Counted from the first letter of the stretch, positions 51,930 to 60,654 are shown. The stretch: 64,000 nucleotides of DNA from an uncultured Pseudomonadota bacterium (GCA_903921785.1 CAIXRH010000053.1:50092-114091); one strand, 5' to 3'. Numbers and translations: made by a program. The notes: generated from the letters alone by a model not told the origin.

Positions 51930-54169
51930 TCGACTGGCTCACCGGCGGCGGCCTCTTTTCCTCGGGGCACCTGGTGATCACCGGGGCGCCGTGGGCGATG
52001 GTCGTGGCCGTCGTGCTCTCCGTGCTGGCGCTGTGGCTCGCGGCGCGACCCGGGCCGATCGCGGGCCGGTGGGCGGAGCTCACCCTCACGGCCGTCGGTT
52101 GCCTGGCGCTGGTGGCGCTGGCTGCTCGCCCGGTGTGGCTCGCCGAGGGTGAGAGGACGGAGCCGGGCCGCGTGGTGGTGCTCGTGGACGCGTCACGGAG
52201 CATGGGCATCACCGAACCGGATGGTTCCACCCGATTCGCGGCGGCGCTCGCGCTGGCCCACCGGATCGACGGGGCGGAGGTGTACCACTTCGGCGGCGAT
52301 CTTCGCCCCGGCGAGCCTGCCCTGCCGGACCTCGACGCGACGGACATCGCCGGTGCGCTCCAGGGCATCACCCGTCGATACGCCGGGGAGAAGCTGGCGT
52401 CGGTGGTGCTCATCACCGATGGGATCGACCGCGGCGGCCTGGTGACCACGGCGGAGGACGGCACCCGCACGATCGACCGGACCGCGCTCCCCGCGCAGCT
52501 CTCTGGGCCGCTCACGGTGTACCAGGTCGGCCGCGAGCGCGCGGTCGGTGACGTGTCGGTCGTCGACGTGCACGCGGGCTCGTTCGCGTTCCTTCGCGCC
52601 CCGTTCAGCATCGAGGTGGAGGTGGCGGCCACGGGGGTGAAGCTCGACGCCGTGCCGGTCACGCTGACCCGCAACGGTCAGCCCGCCGGGAGCCGGCGCA
52701 TCACGCTCGACGAGCAGGGGCACGGGCGCGCGGTCTTCGAGATCACCCCGGACACCCCCGGGAGATTCGTCTACGAAGCGTCGGTGCCCGTCCCGGAAGG
52801 GGACATGGTGCCCTCGAACAACAGCCTCTCTCGGGCGGTGCGGGTCGTTCGCGACCGGGTGCGGGTGCTCCAGGTGTGCGGCTCGCCATCGATGGACCAG
52901 AAGTTCATGCGGCTGTTCCTGAAGGAGGACCCGGGGATCGATCTCGTCTCCTTCTTCATCCTCCGCACCCAGGCCGACATGGGCTCCGGCTACAGCCCCG
53001 ACGAGCTCTCGCTCATCGAGTTCCCGTACCGCCGACTGTTCGACGACGACCTCTCGACCTTCGATTTGGTGATCCTGCAGAACTTCGACTACGCGCCCTA
53101 CTTCGAACACGACGCGCCGACCCTCCTCGGCAACCTCGCGGAGTACGTACGAAACGGCGGCGCCATCGCCTTCCTCGGCGGCGACCGAAGCTTCGACCTT
53201 GGGAAGTACGCTGACACCGCCCTCGCCGACGTGCTCCCCGTCACCCTCGGTGTGCCTGGGGACGCGGTGGACCTCGCCCCGTTCAGCCCGACGCTCACCG
53301 AGGCGGGCGCCCGCCATCCGGTGACCCGCCTCGTCGGGGATCCAGCCGAGAACCAGGCCCTCTGGGCGCGGCTGCCCGCCCTGGACGGCACCAACCTCAG
53401 CCTCGGCCCCGCGAAGGACGCCGCGGTGCTCCTGGAGCACCCGTCGCTGAAGGCCGGCGCCGGGCCGCTGCCCGTCCTCGCCGTGCGGCAGGTGGGACTG
53501 GGCCGCACGATGTCGCTTTCGGTGGACAGCTCGTGGCGATGGTCCTTCGCGGAGGCCGGAAAGGGCGGGGGCAATCAGGCGTACCTTCGGTTCTGGAAGT
53601 CGGCGATGCGCTGGCTCGTCGGCGACCCGGACGATCAGGCCGTGGTGCTCGACCTGCCGCGGGAGAACGTGGAGCCCGACGAGCCGCTTCGGGCGTCCGT
53701 GCAGGTGCGCGACGCCGGCTTCCAGCCGGTCGCCGGAGCGACGGTCCGCGGCGCCGTGGACAGCGCGGAGGGTAGCGTCGGGGTGGATGTGCAGACGGAC
53801 GCGTCGGGGGTGGCGACGTTCGAGGTCCCCACGGCGAAACGCGGCGCACATCGGGTCAAGATCACCGCGACCACGGCCGATGGACGGAGCCTGGGGGCCG
53901 CCGAGACCGTGTACGCCGTCGTGACCCGAGACCCCGAGCTCGACCGGGTGACCCCGGATGGAGAGGCCCTGCGGGCGCTCGCCAGCTCAGTCGGCGGTCG
54001 CTTCGTCGGTCCCGACGGCTACACGGAGCCGCTGGTGGACCCGGAGGCGGGGCGCGTCGTTCGGGATCGTCGGGAGAGTCCGCTCTGGGCCGCTCCGGGC
54101 CTCGGCATCGTCTTCGGTGGAACCGTTTCGATCGCGTGGTGGCTCCGCCGCCGCGGCGGTCGACGTTAG
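51926..54169 (+). CDS. VWA/amidotransferase-like large membrane protein
   Basis: 747 residues. Two N-terminal helices ('APWAMVVAVVLSVLALWLAA', 'LTLTAVGCLALVALAARPVWL'), a VWA domain with MIDAS 'LVDASRSMG' and 'ITDGIDRGG', Ig-like segments, a glutamine-amidotransferase-like domain (~300-430: 'VRVLQVCGSPSMDQKFMRLFLKEDPGIDLVSFFILR', 'NGGAIAFLGGDRSFDLG'), a bacterial Ig domain (~590-660) and a final helix plus Arg tail. Last gene of the MoxR-DUF58-BatA-DUF4159-VWA run. Confidence 0.88.
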   Translation: MIDWLTGGGLFSSGHLVITGAPWAMVVAVVLSVLALWLAARPGPIAGRWAELTLTAVGCLALVALAARPVWLAEGERTEPGRVVVLVDASRSMGITEPDGSTRFAAALALAHRIDGAEVYHFGGDLRPGEPALPDLDATDIAGALQGITRRYAGEKLASVVLITDGIDRGGLVTTAEDGTRTIDRTALPAQLSGPLTVYQVGRERAVGDVSVVDVHAGSFAFLRAPFSIEVEVAATGVKLDAVPVTLTRNGQPAGSRRITLDEQGHGRAVFEITPDTPGRFVYEASVPVPEGDMVPSNNSLSRAVRVVRDRVRVLQVCGSPSMDQKFMRLFLKEDPGIDLVSFFILRTQADMGSGYSPDELSLIEFPYRRLFDDDLSTFDLVILQNFDYAPYFEHDAPTLLGNLAEYVRNGGAIAFLGGDRSFDLGKYADTALADVLPVTLGVPGDAVDLAPFSPTLTEAGARHPVTRLVGDPAENQALWARLPALDGTNLSLGPAKDAAVLLEHPSLKAGAGPLPVLAVRQVGLGRTMSLSVDSSWRWSFAEAGKGGGNQAYLRFWKSAMRWLVGDPDDQAVVLDLPRENVEPDEPLRASVQVRDAGFQPVAGATVRGAVDSAEGSVGVDVQTDASGVATFEVPTAKRGAHRVKITATTADGRSLGAAETVYAVVTRDPELDRVTPDGEALRALASSVGGRFVGPDGYTEPLVDPEAGRVVRDRRESPLWAAPGLGIVFGGTVSIAWWLRRRGGRR

Positions 54170-54178
54170 GGAGGGTCA

Positions 54179-54697
54179 ATGCTTCTGCCGCTCATCCTGT
54201 CGACTGCGTTTGCCGGGGACCCCGTACGCTGCACGGCCACCATCTCCACCCCCACCGAGGGGTGCAACCTCCGGGATTCGTTCACCGTCACGTCGGGTGG
54301 GCGCACCGAGGCGGCCGCGACCCGCGCCGCTCGGAAGGCGCTCAAGGACGCGTTGATGAAGTCGAGCGCGGCGTTCTACGCAGCGCAACCCGCGGCCAAC
54401 GCCAAGGAGACGGTGGCGTGCGAGGCGCTCGTGGAAGGCGCCTACGTCGACTGTTTCCCCGAAGCCGGGCTGGCTGCGGACAAATACTGCTTCGTCACCC
54501 TCGCCGCCCCCGACTGTTGGGACGACACGGTTTTGGAGGTGGAAGCGCCGGGGTGGAAGGCCTTCGACGCGGGTCGGAAGACCATGTGCGACGCTGTGGA
54601 TGCACGCGCCGTCAAGCTCAACTACCCCGACGTCGAAGCGCGGCGGATCAAGTGCGCCGCCGCTTGCGCGACCCATACGCTGGTCCGCTGCCCCTGA
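54179..54697 (+). CDS. Small secreted Cys-rich protein
   Basis: 172 residues with signal 'MLLPLILSTAFA'. The mature part has about ten Cys spread through it ('RCTATI', 'GCNLRD', 'ACEALV', 'YCFVTL', 'DCWDD', 'MCDAV', 'KCAAACATH', 'RCP'), so several disulfides are likely. No family known. TAGGGA ends 6 bases before the ATG and contains the stop codon of the preceding gene. Confidence 0.7.
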   Translation: MLLPLILSTAFAGDPVRCTATISTPTEGCNLRDSFTVTSGGRTEAAATRAARKALKDALMKSSAAFYAAQPAANAKETVACEALVEGAYVDCFPEAGLAADKYCFVTLAAPDCWDDTVLEVEAPGWKAFDAGRKTMCDAVDARAVKLNYPDVEARRIKCAAACATHTLVRCP

Positions 54698-54716
54698 GGC
54701 GCGCGGAGGCTTCCTG

Positions 54717-55013
54717 CTACGGCGTTCCTTCGGGGAACCGGTAGACGGTGCTGTGCTCCGGCACGAGGAGCAGCTCTTCGGCGGCCGCGCGCGACTGCGT
54801 GCCGGGATCGTCTCGCAGGCGGGCAACCTCCCGCTCCAACGAGGCGTTCTCGCCCTGCACGAGGTCCAACCGGCGCTCGGTCTTCGCGAGGTCGGCCGTG
54901 AGCTCGCGGTGTTTCACGAGGCCGTTTTCGCCCCAGACGGCGAGATAGAGGATCACCCCCACCACGACGGTAGGGAGGACGTTCCAGAGGAGGCGTTGCT
55001 GGAGGATGTCCAT
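54717..55013 (-). CDS. FtsB/DivIC-like septum formation protein
   Basis: 98 residues: a single membrane helix ('LPTVVVGVILYLAVWGENGLVKH') followed by a coiled coil ('LTADLAKTERRLDLVQGENASLEREVARLRDD') and 'PEHSTVYRF', the layout of FtsB/DivIC, which bridges the divisome to PBP activation. TACGCG lies 5 bases before the ATG. It converges with the Cys-rich gene. Confidence 0.82.
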   Translation of the reverse strand: MDILQQRLLWNVLPTVVVGVILYLAVWGENGLVKHRELTADLAKTERRLDLVQGENASLEREVARLRDDPGTQSRAAAEELLLVPEHSTVYRFPEGTP

Positions 55014-55052
55014 CTTGACGCGTAAAGGGTATCACGGGCGCGGCGGTGCGCA

Positions 55053-56126
55053 ATGATCTCCGCAGCGTCCGTGCGCAACTTCCTGATGGGCCTCGCGGTG
55101 GTGGGCCTCGGGAGCGGCTGCGGAGTGCGGTACGTGGCCGCCAGCGCAAGCTACGAGCTGGAGCTGCTCACCAAGGCCGAGCCGGTGGCGGTGTCCTTGG
55201 CCTCGGGGCGGCTCTCGGCGGGGCAGGAGCAGCGGCTGCGGCTCTTCGCCGAGGTCAAGGCCTTCGGGGCCACGCTCGGGCTGCACGCCACCCGGAACTA
55301 CTCCACGTACTCGCGCACCTGGGATCGGCGCATCTGGAACCTCTCGGCCTGTCCGCCGCTGTCGTTCGCCTCCCGCACCTGGAGCTTTCCGATCGTGGGT
55401 CGCGTGCCCTACCTCGGCTTCTTCTCCGACATGGATGTCGCGGTTGAACGATCGAAGCTTGAAGGGGAGGGGTACGAGGTGGCGGTGCGGGAGGTCGGGG
55501 CCTTCTCCACGCTCGGGTGGTTCCGCGACCCGATCCTCCCCACGATGCTCACCTGGGACGAAGCGCGCATCGCCGAGACGGTCTCCCACGAGCTCGCCCA
55601 CGCGACCCTCTGGATTCCCGGATCCGTAGACTTCAACGAGAGCTTCGCCAGCGTCGTGGGGGAGACGGCCGGCGACCGATACCTGGTGCACAAGTACGGG
55701 GAGGGGAGCGAGCCCGTGCGCGATGCCCGCGATCGCGACCACGACTGGCGGATCTTCCAGACGTTGCTCCTGGGTCTCTACGAGGACCTCGACGTCCTCT
55801 ACCGCGACCCGCTCCTCCCGGACGCTGAGAGGCTCGCGCGTAAGGCGGCGCTGTACGGCAGCCTCCCCGATCGGGTTTTGGCCTCGGAGATCCGCCAGCC
55901 GGCGCGGTGGGCGCGCTACGCCAAGGACCGCCCTTGGAACAACGCCAGCCTCGCGCAGCTACGCACCTACAACCGCGGCGACGACGACTTCGCGGCGCTT
56001 CTCCGCCACTGTGCGGGAGAACTCCGCCGCTTCATCCCGGCGGTCCGGGCGATCACCCACGGCGCCCGCGACCCGTTTGCGGCGCTCCAGGCCGCGGCGG
56101 GAACGACGGCCTGTCCAGCGAATTGA
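55053..56126 (+). CDS. Predicted aminopeptidase (COG4324-like) lipoprotein
   Basis: 357 residues. 'LMGLAVVGLGSGC' is a lipoprotein signal. The metal motif 'ETVSHELAHATLWIPGSVDFNESFASVVGETAG' gives HExxH with a downstream NESFA Glu, typical of the COG4324 putative aminopeptidases; 'GRVPYLGFF' is the family's GRVPYLGYF block. It is predicted to act in the envelope; real substrates have not been established. The following ~550 bases carry repeat H and the sigma-54 region. Confidence 0.88.
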   Translation: MISAASVRNFLMGLAVVGLGSGCGVRYVAASASYELELLTKAEPVAVSLASGRLSAGQEQRLRLFAEVKAFGATLGLHATRNYSTYSRTWDRRIWNLSACPPLSFASRTWSFPIVGRVPYLGFFSDMDVAVERSKLEGEGYEVAVREVGAFSTLGWFRDPILPTMLTWDEARIAETVSHELAHATLWIPGSVDFNESFASVVGETAGDRYLVHKYGEGSEPVRDARDRDHDWRIFQTLLLGLYEDLDVLYRDPLLPDAERLARKAALYGSLPDRVLASEIRQPARWARYAKDRPWNNASLAQLRTYNRGDDDFAALLRHCAGELRRFIPAVRAITHGARDPFAALQAAAGTTACPAN

Positions 56127-56283
56127 CCGCGCATCGCCGTCGAGGTTGAGGCGGCAGGACCGTTCGTCGTTCCGACATTTTTTGGCACGGGGTCCGGTCA
56201 CGGGCGCGGTGTTCGGTCGCTCCCGCTCCCCCGGGTCCCCGGCTCGCGGGGCACGGTGCTGCGGCGGCGCTGGCGGCCCGAGG

Positions 56284-56366
56284 AGCCATTCTCGCCGCCG
56301 GTCGCCCCTCGACCACCGAGCGGTCCCGGGCGGCAGGGCGGTGGAGCGCCTCCAGCCCGTTCGCAC
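56284..56366 (+). repeat. Dispersed intergenic repeat, copy H
   Basis: Full-length copy: GCCATTCTCGCCGCCGGTCGCCCCTCGACCACCG then GGGCGGCAGGGCGGTGGAGCGCC and CCAGCCC. The first hairpin reads GGTCG-cccct-CGACC. Confidence 0.65.
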
Positions 56367-56443
56367 CTTCGCCCGCTTCTCCGCTGACGATGGGCGGGTC
56401 TCCACCCGGGCCGTGCCGATGCGGGAACCGCCGCATCCCGGCG

Positions 56444-56507
56444 TTGTCCGACAATCCGGACGTGCTCCCCGTCGCGCGGTGTCCGATTTTTTTGACAGCG
56501 TCCGGAC
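56444..56507. promoter_or_regulatory. Candidate activator-binding region with TGTCCG palindromes
   Basis: Contains the perfect palindrome TTGTCCGACAA (56444-56454), TGTCCGA (56480) and GTCCGGAC (56500-56507), about 120-190 bases upstream of the sigma-54 promoter, the usual distance for enhancer-binding protein sites. An alternative reading is a terminator: ATCCGGAC...GTCCGAT followed by seven T at 56487-56493. Confidence 0.5.
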
Positions 56508-56625
56508 ACGCGGACGCCGCACCGGCGCTCTCAAGTCGGCTCATCGGCCGGCCGATCCCCGTCTGGAGGCCTTTCTTCGGAAATTCCAACAACGAGTGAC
56601 ACTGCATGACCGCCTTCGCCGCGCG

Positions 56626-56641
56626 TGGCACAGCCCTTGCA
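56626..56641 (+). promoter_or_regulatory. Sigma-54 (RpoN) promoter of the sigma-factor gene
   Basis: TGGCACAGCCCTTGCA matches the -24/-12 consensus fully, with GG and GC exactly 10 bases apart. The start point would be ~56652, ~26 bases before the ATG at 56678. Confidence 0.85.
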
Positions 56642-56677
56642 AAAGTCCTTGACGAACCCCGCACAGGAGGACGACCC

Positions 56678-57556
56678 ATGGGCTTCGCATCACCTTCGGC
56701 TCGCTCGGTCCCGCTCGCCGACGGCAACGTCCTCCTCAACAAGTACCTCAAGCGGATGGGAGAGATCCCGCTGCTCTCCCGCGACGACGAGGTGGAGGTC
56801 GCCCGCCGGATCGACTCGGGCGGCCCCGACTCCCAGCTGGCGCGCGCCGAGCTGGTCAACGCCAACCTGCGCCTCGTGGTCAGCATCGCGAAGCAGTACA
56901 CCTACCGCGGCATCCCGCTCTCCGACCTCATCCAGGAAGGGAACATCGGGCTGATGAAGGCCACGGAGAAGTTCGATCATACCCGCGGGTTCAAGTTCTC
57001 CACCTACGCGTCCTGGTGGATTCGCCAGAGCATCATCCGCGCCGTCGAGAGCCAGTGCCGGACCATCCGCATCCCGATCTACAAGCTCGAGATCGTGAAC
57101 AAGGTCCACCAGCTCCAGAAGGAGATGTTCCAGACCCACGGCGTGGAGGCCACGCTCGACGAGATCGCGGTCCGCCTCGGCATCGACGTGGACAAGCTCG
57201 AAGCCCTGATGAAGCTCACCCGCGAGCCGGTGAGCCTCGACGCCCCGCTCAGCGAAGACAGCGACACCACGATCGGCGACTTCGTGGAGAACCCCAACGC
57301 CCAGCTTCCCAGCGCCGCGCTGGAGGAGTCCGCTCTCCGCAACGAGATCGAGGAGGTGCTCGCCTCCCTGTCGCCGCGCGAAGAGAAGGTCGTTCGGATG
57401 CGCTACGGCATCGGCGAGCCGATGAGCTACTCGCTGGAAGAGATCGGCAGCCAGTTCTGCCTCACCCGCGAGCGCATCCGCCAGATCGAGATCAAGGCGC
57501 TCCGCAAGCTCCGCACCTCGCGGCGCCGGAAGAACCTGGAGAGCTTCGTCGACTGA
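56678..57556 (+). CDS. Group-2 sigma-70 factor (RpoD/RpoS-like, no region 1.1)
   Basis: 292 residues, start at 56678 after AGGAGG; the track's ATG at 56606 would lie upstream of the sigma-54 promoter. Region 1.2 'NVLLNKYLKRMGEIPLLSRDDEVEVARRI', region 2 'NLRLVVSIAKQYTYRGIPLSDLIQEGNIGLMKATEKFDHTRGFKFSTYASWWIRQSI', region 3, and region 4 'YSLEEIGSQFCLTRERIRQIEIKALRKL' are all present. It directs RNA polymerase to an alternative gene set. Sigma-54 control suggests a signal-activated sigma cascade, as in myxobacterial development or stress regulation; the regulon is unknown. Confidence 0.9.
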   Translation: MGFASPSARSVPLADGNVLLNKYLKRMGEIPLLSRDDEVEVARRIDSGGPDSQLARAELVNANLRLVVSIAKQYTYRGIPLSDLIQEGNIGLMKATEKFDHTRGFKFSTYASWWIRQSIIRAVESQCRTIRIPIYKLEIVNKVHQLQKEMFQTHGVEATLDEIAVRLGIDVDKLEALMKLTREPVSLDAPLSEDSDTTIGDFVENPNAQLPSAALEESALRNEIEEVLASLSPREEKVVRMRYGIGEPMSYSLEEIGSQFCLTRERIRQIEIKALRKLRTSRRRKNLESFVD

Positions 57557-57586
57557 GGCGGGCTCGCCGGGGGCCCTCCCGAGGGC

Positions 57587-58084
57587 CTACCAGACGACCA
57601 CGACCCCGGGCGGCGGTGGCGTGCGCGGATCATCGGCGATCTTCCGGTCGGCGTCGGTGAGGAGCCCGTAGCGGTCCTTCAGCGCGCGGGCGACCTCGGG
57701 CGGGGTGCGCTCGGTGAGGAGGAGGAACGGGTAGAGCACGGAGATCGACGCGTCTCGCGGGGGAAAAGCGACGCCCTTCACCGCCTCGGCCACGCAGCTC
57801 GCGGCCGCGTCGTCGCCCAAGGTGGAGAACTCGGGCGCCGTCGAGTCTACGGTGCCCGCCGCGGTGATGCTGAACCGCACGACGACCTCGCCGTAGCGCG
57901 TGGGGTCGCGGCCGAGAAGCGCTTCGAAGCACGGGCGAACCGCCGCGGTGGCGACGGCCCGAAGGATCGCGTCGCGATCGGGGGCGGAGACGCCGCCCGT
58001 GTCGAGCTGCACGACGGTCGCGGACGGGGTGGCCGCTGGCGGGGCCTTGGGCACGCACGCGAGGGCCCAGAGCGCCAGCAGCAC
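57587..58084 (-). CDS. Lipoprotein with TonB/AgmX-like C-terminal module
   Basis: 165 residues from GTG 58084, 1 base after the amidase stop. 'VLLALWALAC' is a lipoprotein signal. Residues ~45-130 follow the AgmX/PglI-type pattern ('RPCFEALLGRD', 'GEVVVRFSITAAGTVD', 'STLGDDAAASCVAEAVKGVAFPP'). A Pro-rich end. Role unknown; the operon context (after a peptidoglycan amidase) suggests envelope function. Confidence 0.72.
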   Translation of the reverse strand: MLLALWALACVPKAPPAATPSATVVQLDTGGVSAPDRDAILRAVATAAVRPCFEALLGRDPTRYGEVVVRFSITAAGTVDSTAPEFSTLGDDAAASCVAEAVKGVAFPPRDASISVLYPFLLLTERTPPEVARALKDRYGLLTDADRKIADDPRTPPPPGVVVVW

Positions 58085-58085
58085 C

Positions 58086-59705
58086 TCAGCGCCTCCGAGC
58101 GAGCGCGGCGCCGAGGCCGAGGAGCACCAGCGCGCCGCCGAGCGGGGCGGTGCCGGTCTCGCAGCCGCAGCCGGCCGGCTCCACGTCGCCGAACGCGACG
58201 GGCTGGCCCGGGCGGCCATCCCCGGCGCCGTCAGTGGGGTCGTTGCCGGGGCCGGAATCGACGCCGCTGTCGGCGCTGCCGCTGTCCACGCCGGTGTCGG
58301 TGCCGGTGCCCGTGTCGTCGCCGCCGGGGAAGAGCGCGATGCTGCACCAGTCCTGGCTGGCATTGAGCCCGGAAGTACAGGTTCCTTCAGCATACCCGGC
58401 GGCCACCGCGTGGATGGTGTAGGTGCCGTACGGCACGCCGTCGAAGCGGTAGAGGCCGTCGCCATCGACGGTGGTGGTGTCGCCCGTCTCGGCGATCCAC
58501 ACGCTGGCGCCGACGAGGTTGCCCTCGGTGTTGTAGATGTCGTTCTCCCGGACGTACCCGGTGATCTCGCCGGTGGTGGTGCCCGTTTCGCCGCCGATGA
58601 GGCCCATGTAGTAGTCCCAGTCCCAACAGCTGCCCGGATCCGTGTGGTGACCCGCGCCTCCGTATTCGCCGGGGTTGTACGGGTCGGGGACCTCGTCGTG
58701 ACCGATGATGTGGCTCCGGTCGAGCGGGACGCCCTGACGTGCCGCGATGTCCGCCGTGAGCTTCGCGGAGCCCCTGTAGAGCGCATCGGTGTAGTCGGAG
58801 CAGTCGCTGACGTAGCCTTCGTGTTCGATCCCCACGCTGCGCACGTTGACGTCCCAGTTGCCGGCGTGCCAGGCGATGTCGGCCTCGCGGACCATCTGGG
58901 TGACGCCGCCGGTGGAGCCGCTCACGACGTAGTGTGCGCTGGCACCGGCCGAGCAGTTCTGGAACCACGAGGAACAACCAGAGTAGCTGCCCTGCACGGT
59001 GTGGATGACGACCATGTCGATGTCGCCGGCGCCGCGTGCGTCGTCGCTGTAGTTGTCGCCGCAGGCGGGCACCCAGGACTCGGCGCTCGGGTAGTCGGTG
59101 CTGCTCGGCGGCGGGGCGGCGCCGTGGGGCACCGTGACGCCCGCGGGCGCCACGACGACGCGTCCCAGCGCGGTGTCGGCCTCGAAGCCGGCGGCGAGGA
59201 GCTGGTACACCCCGCTGACGTAGAGCTGCTGGAGGTTCGGCTCATCGCGCCCGGAGAAGGCGGCGACGGCGGGCTGCCACGCGTCGAGATCGTCGGCGGC
59301 GGGGAGGGCGCCGTGGCCGATCTCGCGCGCTTCGTCGGCGAGGAGGGCGGCGGCGGCGCGGGCGGCGAGGCGCCAGTCGGCGACCACCGCGTTGGGATCG
59401 AGGCTCAGCAGCGCCGAGGCGCGCTCCAGGGAGGGGCCGCCGACCTCGTCGTCCTCCACCAGGTCGAACATCGTGCGCCCGCCCCAGGCGCTCGGCGCAT
59501 CGTGGCGCTGAAGCCCGGACGCTTCGAACGCCAGGGCGTAGAGCAGGTCCTCCGGGACGCCGGACTCCTCCGCGGCCGCCGCGAAGGTGCGGGACAGCGG
59601 GGAACCGGGGAGCGCGGCTCGGGGCGCCGAGGCGGCCGCCGGCGCGCCGGGAGCGACGGGCGCCGCCTCGGCGGGGAGGGACAGCGCCAGCAGCAGGTAG
59701 GTCAC
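58086..59705 (-). CDS. N-acetylmuramoyl-L-alanine amidase with MYXO-CTERM-like tail
   Basis: 539 residues from GTG, signal 'TYLLLALSLPAEAAP'. Residues ~220-370 are an Amidase_2 domain: 'IDMVVIHTVQGSYSGC', 'ASAHYVVSGSTGGVTQMVREADIAWHAGNWDVN', 'SVGIEHEG', 'DRSHIIGHDEVPDP' supply the zinc His ligands. A carboxypeptidase-regulatory beta domain follows (~385-450), then a DTGTGTDTG spacer and the sorting tail 'GCGC...GALVLLGLGAALARRR'. The Cys-Gly-Cys plus helix plus Arg end is the MYXO-CTERM type processed by myxosortase, so it is likely surface-anchored. It cleaves peptidoglycan stems. Confidence 0.88.
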   Translation of the reverse strand: MTYLLLALSLPAEAAPVAPGAPAAASAPRAALPGSPLSRTFAAAAEESGVPEDLLYALAFEASGLQRHDAPSAWGGRTMFDLVEDDEVGGPSLERASALLSLDPNAVVADWRLAARAAAALLADEAREIGHGALPAADDLDAWQPAVAAFSGRDEPNLQQLYVSGVYQLLAAGFEADTALGRVVVAPAGVTVPHGAAPPPSSTDYPSAESWVPACGDNYSDDARGAGDIDMVVIHTVQGSYSGCSSWFQNCSAGASAHYVVSGSTGGVTQMVREADIAWHAGNWDVNVRSVGIEHEGYVSDCSDYTDALYRGSAKLTADIAARQGVPLDRSHIIGHDEVPDPYNPGEYGGAGHHTDPGSCWDWDYYMGLIGGETGTTTGEITGYVRENDIYNTEGNLVGASVWIAETGDTTTVDGDGLYRFDGVPYGTYTIHAVAAGYAEGTCTSGLNASQDWCSIALFPGGDDTGTGTDTGVDSGSADSGVDSGPGNDPTDGAGDGRPGQPVAFGDVEPAGCGCETGTAPLGGALVLLGLGAALARRR

Positions 59706-59773
59706 GCGGGCCTCGAGATCGGGGCGGGGCTAATCCAACCGCCCCGACCGGGCCAGCGTTTCCGCGCGGGCGA

Positions 59774-60286
59774 TCAGCCCTCGTTCACCGTGACCTTGTT
59801 CATCTTCACCGGGGACGCGAGCTTGCCGCTGCGGCTGCCCAGGCGCTCGATCTTCTTCACCACGTCCATCCCGGTGGTGACCTTGCCGAACACCGGGTGC
59901 TTGGACGGCGTGGACGTGTCGAACCAGTCCAGGAAGCTGTTGTGCACGGTGTTGATGAAGAACTGGCTGCCGCCGGAGTTCGGCTGGCCGGTGTTCGCCA
60001 TCGAGAGCGTGCCGGGCTCGTTGGAGAGGCGGGCGGCGAACTCGTCCTGCACGTTGCCGCGCGGGGACTTGCCGGTGCCGGCGTAGGGGGAGTTCGGGTC
60101 CTTGCTGTGGGCGCAGCCGAACTGGAGCATGAAGCCGGGGATCACCCGGTGGAAGTGCAGGCCGTCGTAGAACCCGTCCTTGGCGAGGGCGAGGAAGTTG
60201 CCGGCGGTGATCGGCATCTTGTCGAGGTAGAGCTCGGCGGCGAAGCTGCCTTCGGAGGTGTCGAACGTGACGGTGGGGTTGGCCAT
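59774..60286 (-). CDS. Peptidyl-prolyl cis-trans isomerase (cyclophilin)
   Basis: 170 residues, cyclophilin fold: '[13 protein letters not shown]', '[24 protein letters not shown]' and '[18 protein letters not shown]' are diagnostic. No signal peptide, so cytoplasmic, like PpiB. AGGAG precedes the ATG. Alone in a minus-strand gap. Confidence 0.94.
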   Translation of the reverse strand: MANPTVTFDTSEGSFAAELYLDKMPITAGNFLALAKDGFYDGLHFHRVIPGFMLQFGCAHSKDPNSPYAGTGKSPRGNVQDEFAARLSNEPGTLSMANTGQPNSGGSQFFINTVHNSFLDWFDTSTPSKHPVFGKVTTGMDVVKKIERLGSRSGKLASPVKMNKVTVNEG

Positions 60287-60621
60287 GGGGCTCCTGGGGG
60301 AAGCGCCCTGCTAACGCGTTCGCGGCGGACGGGAACCGGGGGAGCGGTCGGCTTGAGGATGGGGCGGTGGAGCGGGATGGAGAGGAATTCGTTTCGGTCC
60401 CACCTCCCATCTCGGCAGGTGGCGTCGCGAGTCACGACCGGCGTCGGCGCCGCTTCCTCGGGGGCGCGGCGGCGGCGGGGCCGACGTTTGTACTGGCTCG
60501 CGAGGGTGGGGGAGGGCCGGGAGGGCAGGGCAGGATGAGAATTCCGTGATCCCGTGCCGTTCGCGGGCTGGCTGGACGGCCGCCGCGGAAGGACGTCGCG
60601 CGGGGGTCGGCCTTGGCGGCG

Positions 60622-60637
60622 TGTAATCCCGATCACG
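60622..60637 (+). promoter_or_regulatory. CRP/FNR-type box upstream of norCB
   Basis: TGTAATCCCGATCACG is close to TGTGA-N6-TCACA and nearly palindromic, centred ~51 bases before the predicted norC start point. The 415-base gap 60287-60701 otherwise shows only the -24/-12 element. Confidence 0.4.
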
Positions 60638-60654
60638 TTTTCGACCCGTGTCGG

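Noticed and set aside
56492-56520. TTGACA as a sigma-70 promoter for the sigma-factor gene
   Set aside because: No -10 at 16-18 bases, whereas a full sigma-54 promoter lies much closer to the start.
60367-60549. 60-aa ORF in the norC upstream gap
   Set aside because: No homology or good start signal; Gly/Arg/Pro composition is typical of random GC-rich frames.
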